NCBI GenBank assembly: GCA_045576175.1
Contig: JAZNFW010000116.1
Coordinates: forward strand, 1 to 60,360
From: RGIG8748 sp045576175
GTDB taxonomy: Bacteria; Bacillota; Clostridia; UMGS1810
Reading direction: 5' to 3'
Length of the DNA stretch: 60,360 nt
Under the pieces are notes generated by a model. It was given only the letters and a program-made list of their open reading frames with translations. It did not search any database and was not told the DNA's origin. The translations under genes were made by a program, and so were the position numbers. Below, one piece after another: positions 1 through 9,322 of the stretch (position 1 is the first letter of the stretch; each line of letters begins with the position of its first letter).

Positions 1-2
1 AA

Positions 3-1280
3 AACAACATTTTTGCAGATACCGGTGCAGGCACCAGAGCAATTATGTCAGTTGGTAGAGATAACACCGCAAGAAACAATGTGGTATATGGTATGGAGTC
101 GGGCGCAAAGTTCAGTGAAAGAAGCGGTGCTGTAACTGCTTTCCCCGGTACCAACGCTAACTATAGTGCTGCATACCAGAGTCTTACAGGCTATGTGACA
201 GATGTTATGCGAGCAAAATACTCCGTATTCAGTAAATGGTACGATGAATTATACTTCGACCCTGCTGAAACTGCAACTGGAACATTTGAAGCTAAAGACA
301 ATGTAGCTGAAGGCAATATACATGTCGATGTAACTTCAAAGGGATCCGTTTCCGGTGTTGAATTCACAACTTTGGATAAGAACAGTTTTATCGTCCCGGA
401 GAGTGCTTCAAATGAAGTAAGCATACAGAATAGTGACAACTCGTCTAAGTATACACTCGTTAACACAACACTTGGTCTTGATCAGATATTCACCGATATG
501 GCAAACCACGACTATACAATAAGTAGCGAATTCATAAATACAGGCGATTTTGCTACTAGCTTGTTTACAGAAGACTTTGAACTCATAGAGGGCTTTGATA
601 TGGACCGCATTGGTCTTGTGGGCAGCTTCTGGGAAGGTGTAAGCGAAGATAATTCATTTGTGCTTACATATCCTGTAAACCGCCAGATTGCATCAGACGG
701 TTCAGTTACACTCTCGTGGACAAAGGCACTTTATGCAGACAGATATCAGTATGCTGTGTACAATAGTAGTGATAATTCTCTTGTTGCAAGCGGTGAGGTT
801 GATGGATACCACTCAATGGCAATAATTGATGGCGGTCTTGAAGACGGTTCGTATTACTGGCAGGTTACTGCCATAAACGACTCCAAAGAAATGGGCGGTC
901 AGTGGTTATCCAACATGGCTAGCTTCGAAGTTGGAGTGCCTGACTACAGTTTGGCATTTGTCACCTTATATGATTCCAACGGACAGGAAATCTCGGATTT
1001 CTCTTCCCTTGCAAATGTTGCGTCTATGACATATGATATAGAAAACAACACAGAGTCCCCTACTTCATACGACATCATAGTTGCAGCATATGGCGGACAA
1101 TCAGCCCATACGGAAGGTGTCTTTGTTTATGACAGAGGACACGAGGCTCAGGTTGGAGTTACCACCGATACGGTTAGGCTGGAAACACAGACTTGCGAAT
1201 GTTGTGACCAAATGTGTATATTAATTTGCAAATCCGGCGACTTAGCTAATCCAATTGCTCAGATGTTAATCGCAAAGTAA
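3..1280 (+). CDS. Secreted right-handed beta-helix protein, 3' part only (5' end outside window)
   Basis: The reading frame is open from base 3, so the gene starts before the window; an internal ATG at 45 is not the start. The visible 425 residues align throughout with the C-terminal third of the next gene. They hold the last beta-helix coils (RNNVVYGMESG), a fibronectin-III-like module around residues 225-310 (PVNRQIASDGSVTLSW, then YYWQVTAINDSKEMGG) and a final sandwich module. That last module has drifted: where the neighbour has GDQIYVFTW, this copy has CDQMCILIC, so a Gly, a Tyr and the Trp are all Cys, with two further Cys just before. Such beta-helix proteins usually bind or cleave polysaccharide, but no catalytic residues can be named here. 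It is a tandem paralogue of the gene at 1540 and may be diverging under relaxed constraint. Confidence 0.85.
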   Translation, partial: NNIFADTGAGTRAIMSVGRDNTARNNVVYGMESGAKFSERSGAVTAFPGTNANYSAAYQSLTGYVTDVMRAKYSVFSKWYDELYFDPAETATGTFEAKDNVAEGNIHVDVTSKGSVSGVEFTTLDKNSFIVPESASNEVSIQNSDNSSKYTLVNTTLGLDQIFTDMANHDYTISSEFINTGDFATSLFTEDFELIEGFDMDRIGLVGSFWEGVSEDNSFVLTYPVNRQIASDGSVTLSWTKALYADRYQYAVYNSSDNSLVASGEVDGYHSMAIIDGGLEDGSYYWQVTAINDSKEMGGQWLSNMASFEVGVPDYSLAFVTLYDSNGQEISDFSSLANVASMTYDIENNTESPTSYDIIVAAYGGQSAHTEGVFVYDRGHEAQVGVTTDTVRLETQTCECCDQMCILICKSGDLANPIAQMLIAK

Positions 1281-1539
1281 AGAACTTTGCAAATTAAAAT
1301 GCTACGGTATTTTATTTTGGTTCCGGTACACTGCAGCTGGAACTGACGGATTATGTTACTCTGTTGAGTAAGGAGTATGTAGTAGAATACATATGTAACA
1401 TAACTCAAACAGGTGTATAAAAAATAAATGCTTTCTGCGGGATGGCTTCAATATTATAAATACTTCTTTAGGGGTCATCCCCGGATAAGCATATGAAATA
1501 TATAAATATTACAAGTTTTAAATTGTTAGGAGTAATTTC

Positions 1540-4500
1540 ATGGAAAAAATTATCAAGAGACTACTTTCCATTATACTCACCATAAGTATTTTGGTTGTTT
1601 TTCTATGTCCTCAGTTTGCATTTGCCGATGCTTCGGACGCAACCGTTGTTATTGACGAATTCGAAGGCACAGTGCAAATAGCAGGAATTGTAGAAGACTA
1701 TACAAGTAGTCAAAAGGAAGCATATATAGTTGTACCTGCAAAAAACAAATCTTATGATGATTTTGCAAAGGCAACTACATATGAAGAGATAAATGAGGCT
1801 GTGGCATACATTGGCTATGTTACATTGGCAACTGGCGGAGCCTATAGCAAGACTTTTTCGGCTCCCGGAATACCTGCCAACCATCCCGTATATCTCTCTT
1901 ACAACGGTGTTGTAACAAACATCAACACAAACAATACAGGTTCATCCACTACTATACCTAAAAAACTTAATATAAATGGCAGTGTGGACTATGTAAAAGG
2001 CGTAGACACTGTAGAAATAGCCATTCTTAAAGCAGGATGCACTTATGATGACTATGTTAGTGAGGGAGATGCAGCCGAAGCAGTTCCCACAACGGAAGTG
2101 CCGGTAGATAGTGAGGGGAAATATGAATTTTCCGCATCGAATGTAACTGATATTGCTAGTACATCGAAAGTAGTTATTATATATAATGGCATCACCACAG
2201 TAAGAACGCTGCAGATGCATGAGTTTGTTGCTCAGTTCTATGTAGATAGCGAAAGCGGCAGCGACTCCAACGATGGTTCTGATGTGTCAAAAGCATTCAA
2301 GACTATTGACAAAGCAGAGAGTGAATATTCTGCACTTAAGTCAAAGGGCTTTAGCGGTGAGATCGTACTTTGCCCGGGCACATACTCGAGCATACCCGCA
2401 AAAGTAAGTCCTATAGGTGACGCTCGTCTTACCTATGTTGGTCTTGGCAATGTAGAAGATGTAGTTGTAAAGAACACCACAGATATTCCCCTTTCGGATT
2501 TTGAAGTGGTAACCGACAAAGCTATATTAAATAGACTCGACAGAAATGCAAGAGGCTATGTATATCAGGTAGACCTTGGCAAGCGCGGCCTCACAAGGGC
2601 AGACATCTTGGGTTCCGCGGCAGATGGATGGAGATACTCCTTTGAGATTTATATGGCACAGGCGTATCTTGACGGTGTGCCTCAGACAATAGCAAGATGG
2701 CCAAACGATGGATATCTGCAGACCAACTTTGCACAGACCAGTGGAACCACTACAGTAGCCGGCAATGAACTTAACCACTACACCGTTACAAACAGTGAAA
2801 TTGCAAACTGGACATTTGATGCCAATACCGATATGTATATGGAAGGTTTCTTCAACACATCTAAGGACTGGGTACGAGACCAAGCTATAGTAAAAGGTAT
2901 AGGCTCACAGGTTCTTACCTTTACCCAACCATATTATATGGGTGTTGGAAGCCAAGAGCTCGGAGCAAGCGGTTCATACGGTCGAGTAGCTTTCCACAAT
3001 TTCCTGGAAGGTATAGATATGCCGGGCGAATGGTATGTAGATACAAACACTATGATAATGTACTACTATATGCCCGATAATACAGATGCCGATGTGCTTG
3101 AACTCAACACATCCAGAACATCTGTTGTAAATGTTACATCTTCGCTTTCAAATGTAACCTTTAAGAACCTTACATTCAGAGGTGCCGGAAGCTATTCTGC
3201 AAGCGCATTCAACAATGTTAAAGGTGCTCTGTACTTCAAAAAAGCAGACAATGTCCATATAGAAGAGTGTGTTATTGAAGCATCGCGCTTTGGTGTAATA
3301 ATAGATGACGGAAGACACAATGTTATAGAAAACAACTCAATGCGTTATGTATTAGGAAACGCTGTATGGATTAAGGACGGTGGCGACCCCGCAACACTTG
3401 CCGAGAGTGCAAATGTTATTGCAAACAACCACTTCTACCACTGTGCTACAGCCGGCACACATGGTTTAACCGGCTACGAAACAGTTATCAGAGTCACAGG
3501 ACACATTGGTAATCTTATTCCAAACAGAATAGGTGAAATTATAGAAAACAATGTTGTTCACGCATCACCTTTTGCCGAAGCTGTTATGTACAACGGTCTT
3601 GAAGTACAGATAAGATACAACGAATTCTATAACCTCATAAGATACATGGGTGATGCAGGTGTTATATACTCCGGTGCAAGACTCAATACAGCAGGAAACA
3701 AGATAGAGTACAACTATTTCCATGACATCAGCAACACATTAAAGTCCGAAGGTGCATCTACAAATGCAGCTATATATTTCGATGACCTCCAGTCCGGTCA
3801 GACAGTAAACAACAACATCTTTGTTGACACCGGTGCAAACACCAGAGCTCTTATGACCTTTGGTAGAGATGTCGTTGCAAGAAATAATGTGGTATATGGT
3901 ATGGAAAGCGGTATAGTATTTAGTGACAGAGGCGTTTCCAATTTATCAACTGCAACGGGCAACTATAAGAGTGCACATAATTCTCTTAGCACCACCAATC
4001 TTACCGATGCCATGAAGGCAAAGTATCCGACTTTGGCAGCTTCATATACCGAGCTCTACAACACAGGGGCAGCCTTTGTACCTAAGAACCTTGAATCCGA
4101 GGGTAATATGCAGGTAAGTGTATCAAATACTGATTCAGCATCAGGAACTTCATTTACCAAATTAGCTAATAACCTTAAAATTTATCCTTCGAGAACTTCC
4201 GACAGAGTATATTCGTCTGGTTCCGGATCCGGCAAGTATTGGACTACCTCTACCAAACTTGGTGTAAACCAGATATTTACCGATATGGCAAACCACAACT
4301 ACACAATAAGCAACACATTCAAAAACAATAGTGCTTTCTCAAGCTACTTCCCCGCAGACTTTGAGTTGACACAGAGTTTTGCCATAGACAGCATAGGTCT
4401 TGTAGGAAACTTCTGGGATAATAGTGCAGAAGATAAGAACTTTAGTCTTACATATCCTGTAAACCGTCAGATAGAAGCAGCAGATGGCACAGCAACACTT

Positions 4501-5082
4501 TCTTGGACCAAGGCTCTCTATGCAGACAGATATCAATACGCTGTATATAGTAATTCCAACTTGAGCGCAAGTTCTCTGGTTGATTCCGGCGAGGTTAATG
4601 CGTATCACAATGCAGCAACAATTTCCGGCCTCCAGAACGGTCAGAAATACTATTGGGTAGTTACAGCCATCAACGATTCCAAGGAAATGGGCGGTGAGTG
4701 GTCCAGCATAAACACCGGTTACTTTACCGTAGGAACTCCCGACTACGCATTGGAAAATGTTTCCTTACTCGATGCTGACAATCAGGAAATTACAGATATG
4801 GCAAACATTGCAAATGCCAAGTATATAACATTTGACATTATAAACAACACAAGCGCATCTGCTACCTACGACCTTATCGTTGCACTTTATGATGCACAGG
4901 GCGAGCAGATGAAACAGGTATTATTACATGCAGAGGCTCTTACAGCTGCAAAAGGTACAACAAGTGCCAAGGTTGAAATTGCCTCAATTCAGAACTATAC
5001 AGCAGGCGACCAGATATATGTATTTACATGGAAGCCAAATGGTTCTATAGAACCGCTAGCAAAGAAGGTTATCATAAAGTAA
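1540..5082 (+). CDS. Large secreted right-handed beta-helix protein, probable polysaccharide-active
   Basis: This 1180-residue exported protein has a signal peptide (residues 1-29, ending AFA). Two Ig-like modules follow (about 30-130 and 145-230), resembling the N-terminal module of the SLH protein at 9322. A parallel beta-helix region begins near residue 232 with the typical FYVDSESGSDSNDG entry and has its clearest coils at about 535-800 (Asn-rich turns such as IENNSM, IIENNVV). A fibronectin-III-like module (about 968-1063) and a C-terminal sandwich module (about 1064-1180) complete it. The start is set by TTAGGAG upstream of ATG 1540. The fold is shared by pectate lyases, other polysaccharide lyases and some glycosidases; I cannot assign a substrate. 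It is not membrane-anchored by any visible signal, so it may be released or held by the neighbouring SLH proteins. A 13-base gap to the next gene suggests an operon. Confidence 0.85.
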   Translation: MEKIIKRLLSIILTISILVVFLCPQFAFADASDATVVIDEFEGTVQIAGIVEDYTSSQKEAYIVVPAKNKSYDDFAKATTYEEINEAVAYIGYVTLATGGAYSKTFSAPGIPANHPVYLSYNGVVTNINTNNTGSSTTIPKKLNINGSVDYVKGVDTVEIAILKAGCTYDDYVSEGDAAEAVPTTEVPVDSEGKYEFSASNVTDIASTSKVVIIYNGITTVRTLQMHEFVAQFYVDSESGSDSNDGSDVSKAFKTIDKAESEYSALKSKGFSGEIVLCPGTYSSIPAKVSPIGDARLTYVGLGNVEDVVVKNTTDIPLSDFEVVTDKAILNRLDRNARGYVYQVDLGKRGLTRADILGSAADGWRYSFEIYMAQAYLDGVPQTIARWPNDGYLQTNFAQTSGTTTVAGNELNHYTVTNSEIANWTFDANTDMYMEGFFNTSKDWVRDQAIVKGIGSQVLTFTQPYYMGVGSQELGASGSYGRVAFHNFLEGIDMPGEWYVDTNTMIMYYYMPDNTDADVLELNTSRTSVVNVTSSLSNVTFKNLTFRGAGSYSASAFNNVKGALYFKKADNVHIEECVIEASRFGVIIDDGRHNVIENNSMRYVLGNAVWIKDGGDPATLAESANVIANNHFYHCATAGTHGLTGYETVIRVTGHIGNLIPNRIGEIIENNVVHASPFAEAVMYNGLEVQIRYNEFYNLIRYMGDAGVIYSGARLNTAGNKIEYNYFHDISNTLKSEGASTNAAIYFDDLQSGQTVNNNIFVDTGANTRALMTFGRDVVARNNVVYGMESGIVFSDRGVSNLSTATGNYKSAHNSLSTTNLTDAMKAKYPTLAASYTELYNTGAAFVPKNLESEGNMQVSVSNTDSASGTSFTKLANNLKIYPSRTSDRVYSSGSGSGKYWTTSTKLGVNQIFTDMANHNYTISNTFKNNSAFSSYFPADFELTQSFAIDSIGLVGNFWDNSAEDKNFSLTYPVNRQIEAADGTATLSWTKALYADRYQYAVYSNSNLSASSLVDSGEVNAYHNAATISGLQNGQKYYWVVTAINDSKEMGGEWSSINTGYFTVGTPDYALENVSLLDADNQEITDMANIANAKYITFDIINNTSASATYDLIVALYDAQGEQMKQVLLHAEALTAAKGTTSAKVEIASIQNYTAGDQIYVFTWKPNGSIEPLAKKVIIK

Positions 5083-5095
5083 AGGAGAGTGCAAA

Positions 5096-8000
5096 ATGTA
5101 TAAAAAACATATAAAAAGCATTTTAGCTCTTGTACTCTGCCTGATACTTGTATCTGCTACATATATGTCGGTGGTTGCTGCGGCAACCCCGACAGAGATT
5201 GTGTTTCATGTAAGCACAACAGGTAGCGACAACAATTCAGGTACGGCTTCCGCACCGTTTGCTACTTTAGAGCAGGCGATGAAGGTTGTAAGCAAAACGG
5301 AACACTACGGTATTCCCGTTACGGTTTATGTTCACGGCGGCAAGTACAGACTAAACGGTAAATCACAGCTCTTCGGCGGCGCTGCAAGCGGCACCGAGGA
5401 TGCCAAGGTAACATTCAAGGCAGCAGGAGACGGCGAAGTTTTGTTCAGCGGTTTCAGGGATATCGATGTAACAAAATTCGAACCCATATCCGACCCTGCC
5501 ATGAGAGTAAGATTTAAGGAAGATGTTATTCCCTACATTGGCGCTCTCGACCTTGCAGCTCAGGGCTTTGACAGAGAAAGCCTTGATATGCTCCTCGGTA
5601 AGAGTAAAGAAAACTCTACACCCGACACCCTGGAGTATCAGGTAATGAGATTAAACGGCAAGGAACAGTACATTGCTCAGTGGCCAAACTACGGTGAGTT
5701 TGCTACAGTGGGCAAGGTGTTAAATGCCGGTGCTACATCCAGAACCTCCAAGGATCCCAGAGCAATATTCAAGTATACAGACAGTAATGTTAGCAGATGG
5801 GCAGACCCGTCCACCGCTATCATAAGAGGTTACTTAAGTAATGTTTACTTAGAGCAGTGGAATGCTATCTCAAATATAGATCCTGTAAACCAGACAATAC
5901 AGATGAAGTACTACAATGCTTCCCCCGGTCTTAAAGAGGGAAGAACCTGGAGAGTATTAAATATTCCCGAAGAGCTCGATGTTCCCGGTGAGTATTTTGT
6001 AGATGTAAATACAATGACTCTCTACTACTATCCTCCCTACAAGATTGCAGACACCGATAAGTTGGAGATGGCTGTAACCAAGGAAGCATGCATCAAGATA
6101 ACAGAAGCACAGCACATTGTATTCGATGGATTCACATTCGAGGGCTTCAGACTTTCCGGCGATGAAGATGGTCTTTTCGACCTCAATATGAGCCACAACA
6201 TCGAAATCAGAAATTGCCGCTTCGGTTACAACGGTGGTGGTAGTGCCATCATTATTAAAAAGGGTACAAATAACCTCGTAGAAGCATGTCAGTTCTACAA
6301 CACAGGTGCTCTTGGTGTAACTTTCTACAACAACGGCTACGAGACCGACTATAGCGATTATCCCACACTTGAGCCTGATAACAATATTGTAAGAAATAAC
6401 CATTTCTATAACACAGGTTCCGAGAACCTTCAGTCTGCAGGCTTTGCCGTAGGACACTCCATCACTTCCAACTACGCATCCGATGCCAATGTTGGTAATG
6501 TTATAAGAAATAACCTTATGCACCATATGTATGGTGGTATGATAATAACTTCCATGATGGAGTACGACATCAGCTACAATGAAATTGCAAACGGACTTCG
6601 TATCCTCGCAGACTATGGTCTTATCTATATAGGTGCATACAAGCACGCCTATGGTAATAGAATGACCTACAACTACCTGCACGACTTCTCTTCTGCAATT
6701 GACCCGTCCTATGCGGTTAACGGTATTTACTTAGATGACTGGAACAGCGCTAACATTACAGAAAACAACTTTATTGTGCCAAACTCCAAGGGTTCCATCA
6801 ATGCTATATTCAATGTTGGTGCATACCAGACAATAAGAAACAACATTTCTGTAAACACCAGAACCGGCGTTCTTCTTTCAAACAGAGAAACCCTCTATGG
6901 TGGTTCGCAGACAGTAATTAACGGTCAGGTAAACAGATTTGCTGCTCTTCCTGCAAATATGGTAGAAAAGTACGGTTTCCTTTTAAACATTAAACCCAAG
7001 ACACTTGAACTTGGCGGTCTCTTTGCTACAATGGGCAATGTTATGACCGGTAACGTTACAGTAAACGGTAAAAATAGTGTAAAAGAACTCCCGCTTAGCC
7101 TTGCTGAAAAGGTAGAAAACAACTATGTAAATGAGGCCGAAGATTACAGCATGTTCGTGGATCCCGAAAATCACGACTGGCGTATCAAGTCCGAATTTGC
7201 AGAGGCAAATGGATTTGACAAGGATATCATGACAGACAAGAACTTCTCTATGGACCAGATTGGTATCCAGAAGGATGTATGGGATATCAAAAATCCGTTG
7301 GATCCCTTCCGTCAGATTTACCCCAAGAATGGTGAGGAGGGCGTTTCCTCAAAGGATGTCGTATTAAACTGGGAGCCTGCACTCTTTGCCGATGAGTACG
7401 ATTGGGTACTTGCAAGAGACCCCGAGCTTACCGATGTAGTTGCAAAGGGCACATCCGTGTTCGAATACGCAAATGTAGGTGACCTCTCTCTTGGTCAGAG
7501 CTACTACTGGAAGGTTACAGCAAGAAATGTAACAAAGCAGATTGGTGCCGAGTGGGAAAGCTCCAGTGTACCTTTCGTATTTACTACAACCCACAGAGAA
7601 GAAGTAGACAAGAGCTTCTTGAAGACATCAATAGATATTGCCGAAAAAGCTTTTGCAGATGTTCAGGATGGAACAGGAAATATCGGCGAATTCAAGCAGG
7701 GTACAAAAGCTCTTCTTGATCAGCTTCTTTTAAATGCAAGAACAGTATACTTAAGCCACGCTTCAACTCAGAAGAGAGTGGATGCATGCGTAGCAGAACT
7801 CGACCGTGCAGTAAACGGTATAAGTGCATACAAGCACATGGGCTACATAACATTGGACACAACAAACTCTGAACTGTGGAAACCTGCAAAACCAAACACT
7901 ACAGTAACTGTTGCAGATGGTGTTGTAACTGCTATCGGTGGCGACACAGTTGCATATATGGGTAAGGTAGAAAACTACAATATGGTTAAGTTCAAGGTGA

Positions 8001-9322
8001 GAACAGACCTCTCAGCAGGTTGGGCAGGCTTTACCTTAAGACAGGAAAATCCCGCAGGAAATGTGTACAGTGGTCGTCAGTATCTTGTAGTTATGAAACC
8101 GGATATCTTCGAGTTCCAGAAATACAAAGTTGGTGCTCCTGCAAAGGGCGTTATCGAAACCGTACCCAACAACGGTATAGTTCCTGACAACGAGTGGGTA
8201 GAAATCGAATTCGGTGTTGCCGATGCAGACGGCGGTATTCAGATATTCTTCAAGGTAAACGGCGAAACAATATTCGATTACTACGATGTAGATGTTCCTA
8301 TTTATGAAGAAGGTTACTTCTGCTTCAAGCCTCCCGCAGGCATAATGGAGATTGCTCCTGCAGATTCCGTTCCCGAAGGCTACTATGAGCCTCCTGCAGA
8401 CATCGCATCCAGAGGAAAGTCATTCATCTACACACAGACCTCCGCTGAATTCAGCTCCAACGACAAGTGGACATCCAATAAGGATAACAACACGGGTTAC
8501 AACCAGAAGGGTGTATATATTGGTAATCACTCCAGAGCCAGCGCAACATACACATTAAAGGGTACCAGAGAAGAAAAGGCTATGTTCTACTACTGGCACG
8601 AGCCTATGGCAGATGGAGACCCAAATGCTACAGTAACCATAACCTTTAACCACGATGGTGCAGACTTTATTGACTTGGTAAAAACAATCGACTTTTCCAA
8701 GGGTTCTGCAGGTTGGAAACCGTTTGGTGCGTTTAACTTCAACGACTTTGGCGGTAATGGTGAGGTTAAATTTGTAATCCAGGGTAGTGGCGAAGGCAAG
8801 ATTCCGCTTCCTGTTATAAAGAAAACAGCAATTTCCAGTGAATTGGCTGACTTTGCTCACCTCTTCTTCTTAAAGGCAGATAATATGGTTGCACTTAAGA
8901 TTGGTGCTCCCATAGCATTTGTAAACGGTGGAGAAATGGAAATATCCGGTGCTGCTCCTCAGATTATAAACAGCAAGACATACTTGCCCTTAAGATTTTT
9001 AGCAGATGCATTTGGTTACTCTGTTGAGTGGGATTCCAATACATCAACTGCTACAGTAATGAGCAAGGATAAAACAATTACATTAAGACCCGGCGAAAAC
9101 TCTATGACAGTAAACGGTGCAAGAGTTGCACTCGAGGCTCCTTCAATAGTTCAGGAAGGAAGAACACTTCTTCCTGTAAGAAACATTACAGAAGCTCTCG
9201 GTAAGACAGTTGTATGGAACAACAGTACACAGATGGTGCTCGTCGGCGACCGTATAGATATTGCGGAAAATGATGATGCAACCTTTGCAAGTATGAACGA
9301 ACAATTCGGAGGTAACGAATAA
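5096..9322 (+). CDS. Giant secreted beta-helix protein with copper-amine-oxidase-N-like C-terminus
   Basis: This 1408-residue protein has a signal peptide (about 1-30). It begins with a beta-helix entry motif (HVSTTGSDNNSGT) near residue 36 and has helix coils at about 330-620. A fibronectin-III-like module follows (about 741-830, ending YYWKVTARNVTKQIG), then a short helical FIVAR-like segment (about 835-905), a LamG-like sandwich (about 912-1085), a golvesin-like sandwich (about 1110-1240), and a copper-amine-oxidase-N-like module (about 1265-1390, with TYLPLRFLADAFG and RTLLPVRNITEALG). The last module in Clostridia usually serves cell-wall association rather than catalysis. The architecture suggests a wall-attached carbohydrate-active enzyme. 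AAAGGAGA precedes ATG 5096. The stop overlaps the next start by one base (TAATG), implying coupled translation with the SLH protein. Confidence 0.85.
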   Translation: MYKKHIKSILALVLCLILVSATYMSVVAAATPTEIVFHVSTTGSDNNSGTASAPFATLEQAMKVVSKTEHYGIPVTVYVHGGKYRLNGKSQLFGGAASGTEDAKVTFKAAGDGEVLFSGFRDIDVTKFEPISDPAMRVRFKEDVIPYIGALDLAAQGFDRESLDMLLGKSKENSTPDTLEYQVMRLNGKEQYIAQWPNYGEFATVGKVLNAGATSRTSKDPRAIFKYTDSNVSRWADPSTAIIRGYLSNVYLEQWNAISNIDPVNQTIQMKYYNASPGLKEGRTWRVLNIPEELDVPGEYFVDVNTMTLYYYPPYKIADTDKLEMAVTKEACIKITEAQHIVFDGFTFEGFRLSGDEDGLFDLNMSHNIEIRNCRFGYNGGGSAIIIKKGTNNLVEACQFYNTGALGVTFYNNGYETDYSDYPTLEPDNNIVRNNHFYNTGSENLQSAGFAVGHSITSNYASDANVGNVIRNNLMHHMYGGMIITSMMEYDISYNEIANGLRILADYGLIYIGAYKHAYGNRMTYNYLHDFSSAIDPSYAVNGIYLDDWNSANITENNFIVPNSKGSINAIFNVGAYQTIRNNISVNTRTGVLLSNRETLYGGSQTVINGQVNRFAALPANMVEKYGFLLNIKPKTLELGGLFATMGNVMTGNVTVNGKNSVKELPLSLAEKVENNYVNEAEDYSMFVDPENHDWRIKSEFAEANGFDKDIMTDKNFSMDQIGIQKDVWDIKNPLDPFRQIYPKNGEEGVSSKDVVLNWEPALFADEYDWVLARDPELTDVVAKGTSVFEYANVGDLSLGQSYYWKVTARNVTKQIGAEWESSSVPFVFTTTHREEVDKSFLKTSIDIAEKAFADVQDGTGNIGEFKQGTKALLDQLLLNARTVYLSHASTQKRVDACVAELDRAVNGISAYKHMGYITLDTTNSELWKPAKPNTTVTVADGVVTAIGGDTVAYMGKVENYNMVKFKVRTDLSAGWAGFTLRQENPAGNVYSGRQYLVVMKPDIFEFQKYKVGAPAKGVIETVPNNGIVPDNEWVEIEFGVADADGGIQIFFKVNGETIFDYYDVDVPIYEEGYFCFKPPAGIMEIAPADSVPEGYYEPPADIASRGKSFIYTQTSAEFSSNDKWTSNKDNNTGYNQKGVYIGNHSRASATYTLKGTREEKAMFYYWHEPMADGDPNATVTITFNHDGADFIDLVKTIDFSKGSAGWKPFGAFNFNDFGGNGEVKFVIQGSGEGKIPLPVIKKTAISSELADFAHLFFLKADNMVALKIGAPIAFVNGGEMEISGAAPQIINSKTYLPLRFLADAFGYSVEWDSNTSTATVMSKDKTITLRPGENSMTVNGARVALEAPSIVQEGRTLLPVRNITEALGKTVVWNNSTQMVLVGDRIDIAENDDATFASMNEQFGGNE

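Noticed and set aside
1297..1421. Roughly 40-codon open stretch after the first gene (VFYFGSGTLQLELTDY region)
   Set aside because: No start codon or ribosome-binding site in frame and no recognisable homology. It could be a gene remnant, but I cannot support it. The rest of 1281-1539 shows only a small GGGG/CCCC hairpin at 1471-1482.
5957..6682. Long antisense ORFs opposite the beta-helix, Rnf and other genes (for example 241 codons here)
   Set aside because: They mirror the codon bias of the sense gene, have no ribosome-binding sites, and encode Cys/Ile/Val-rich sequence without domains.
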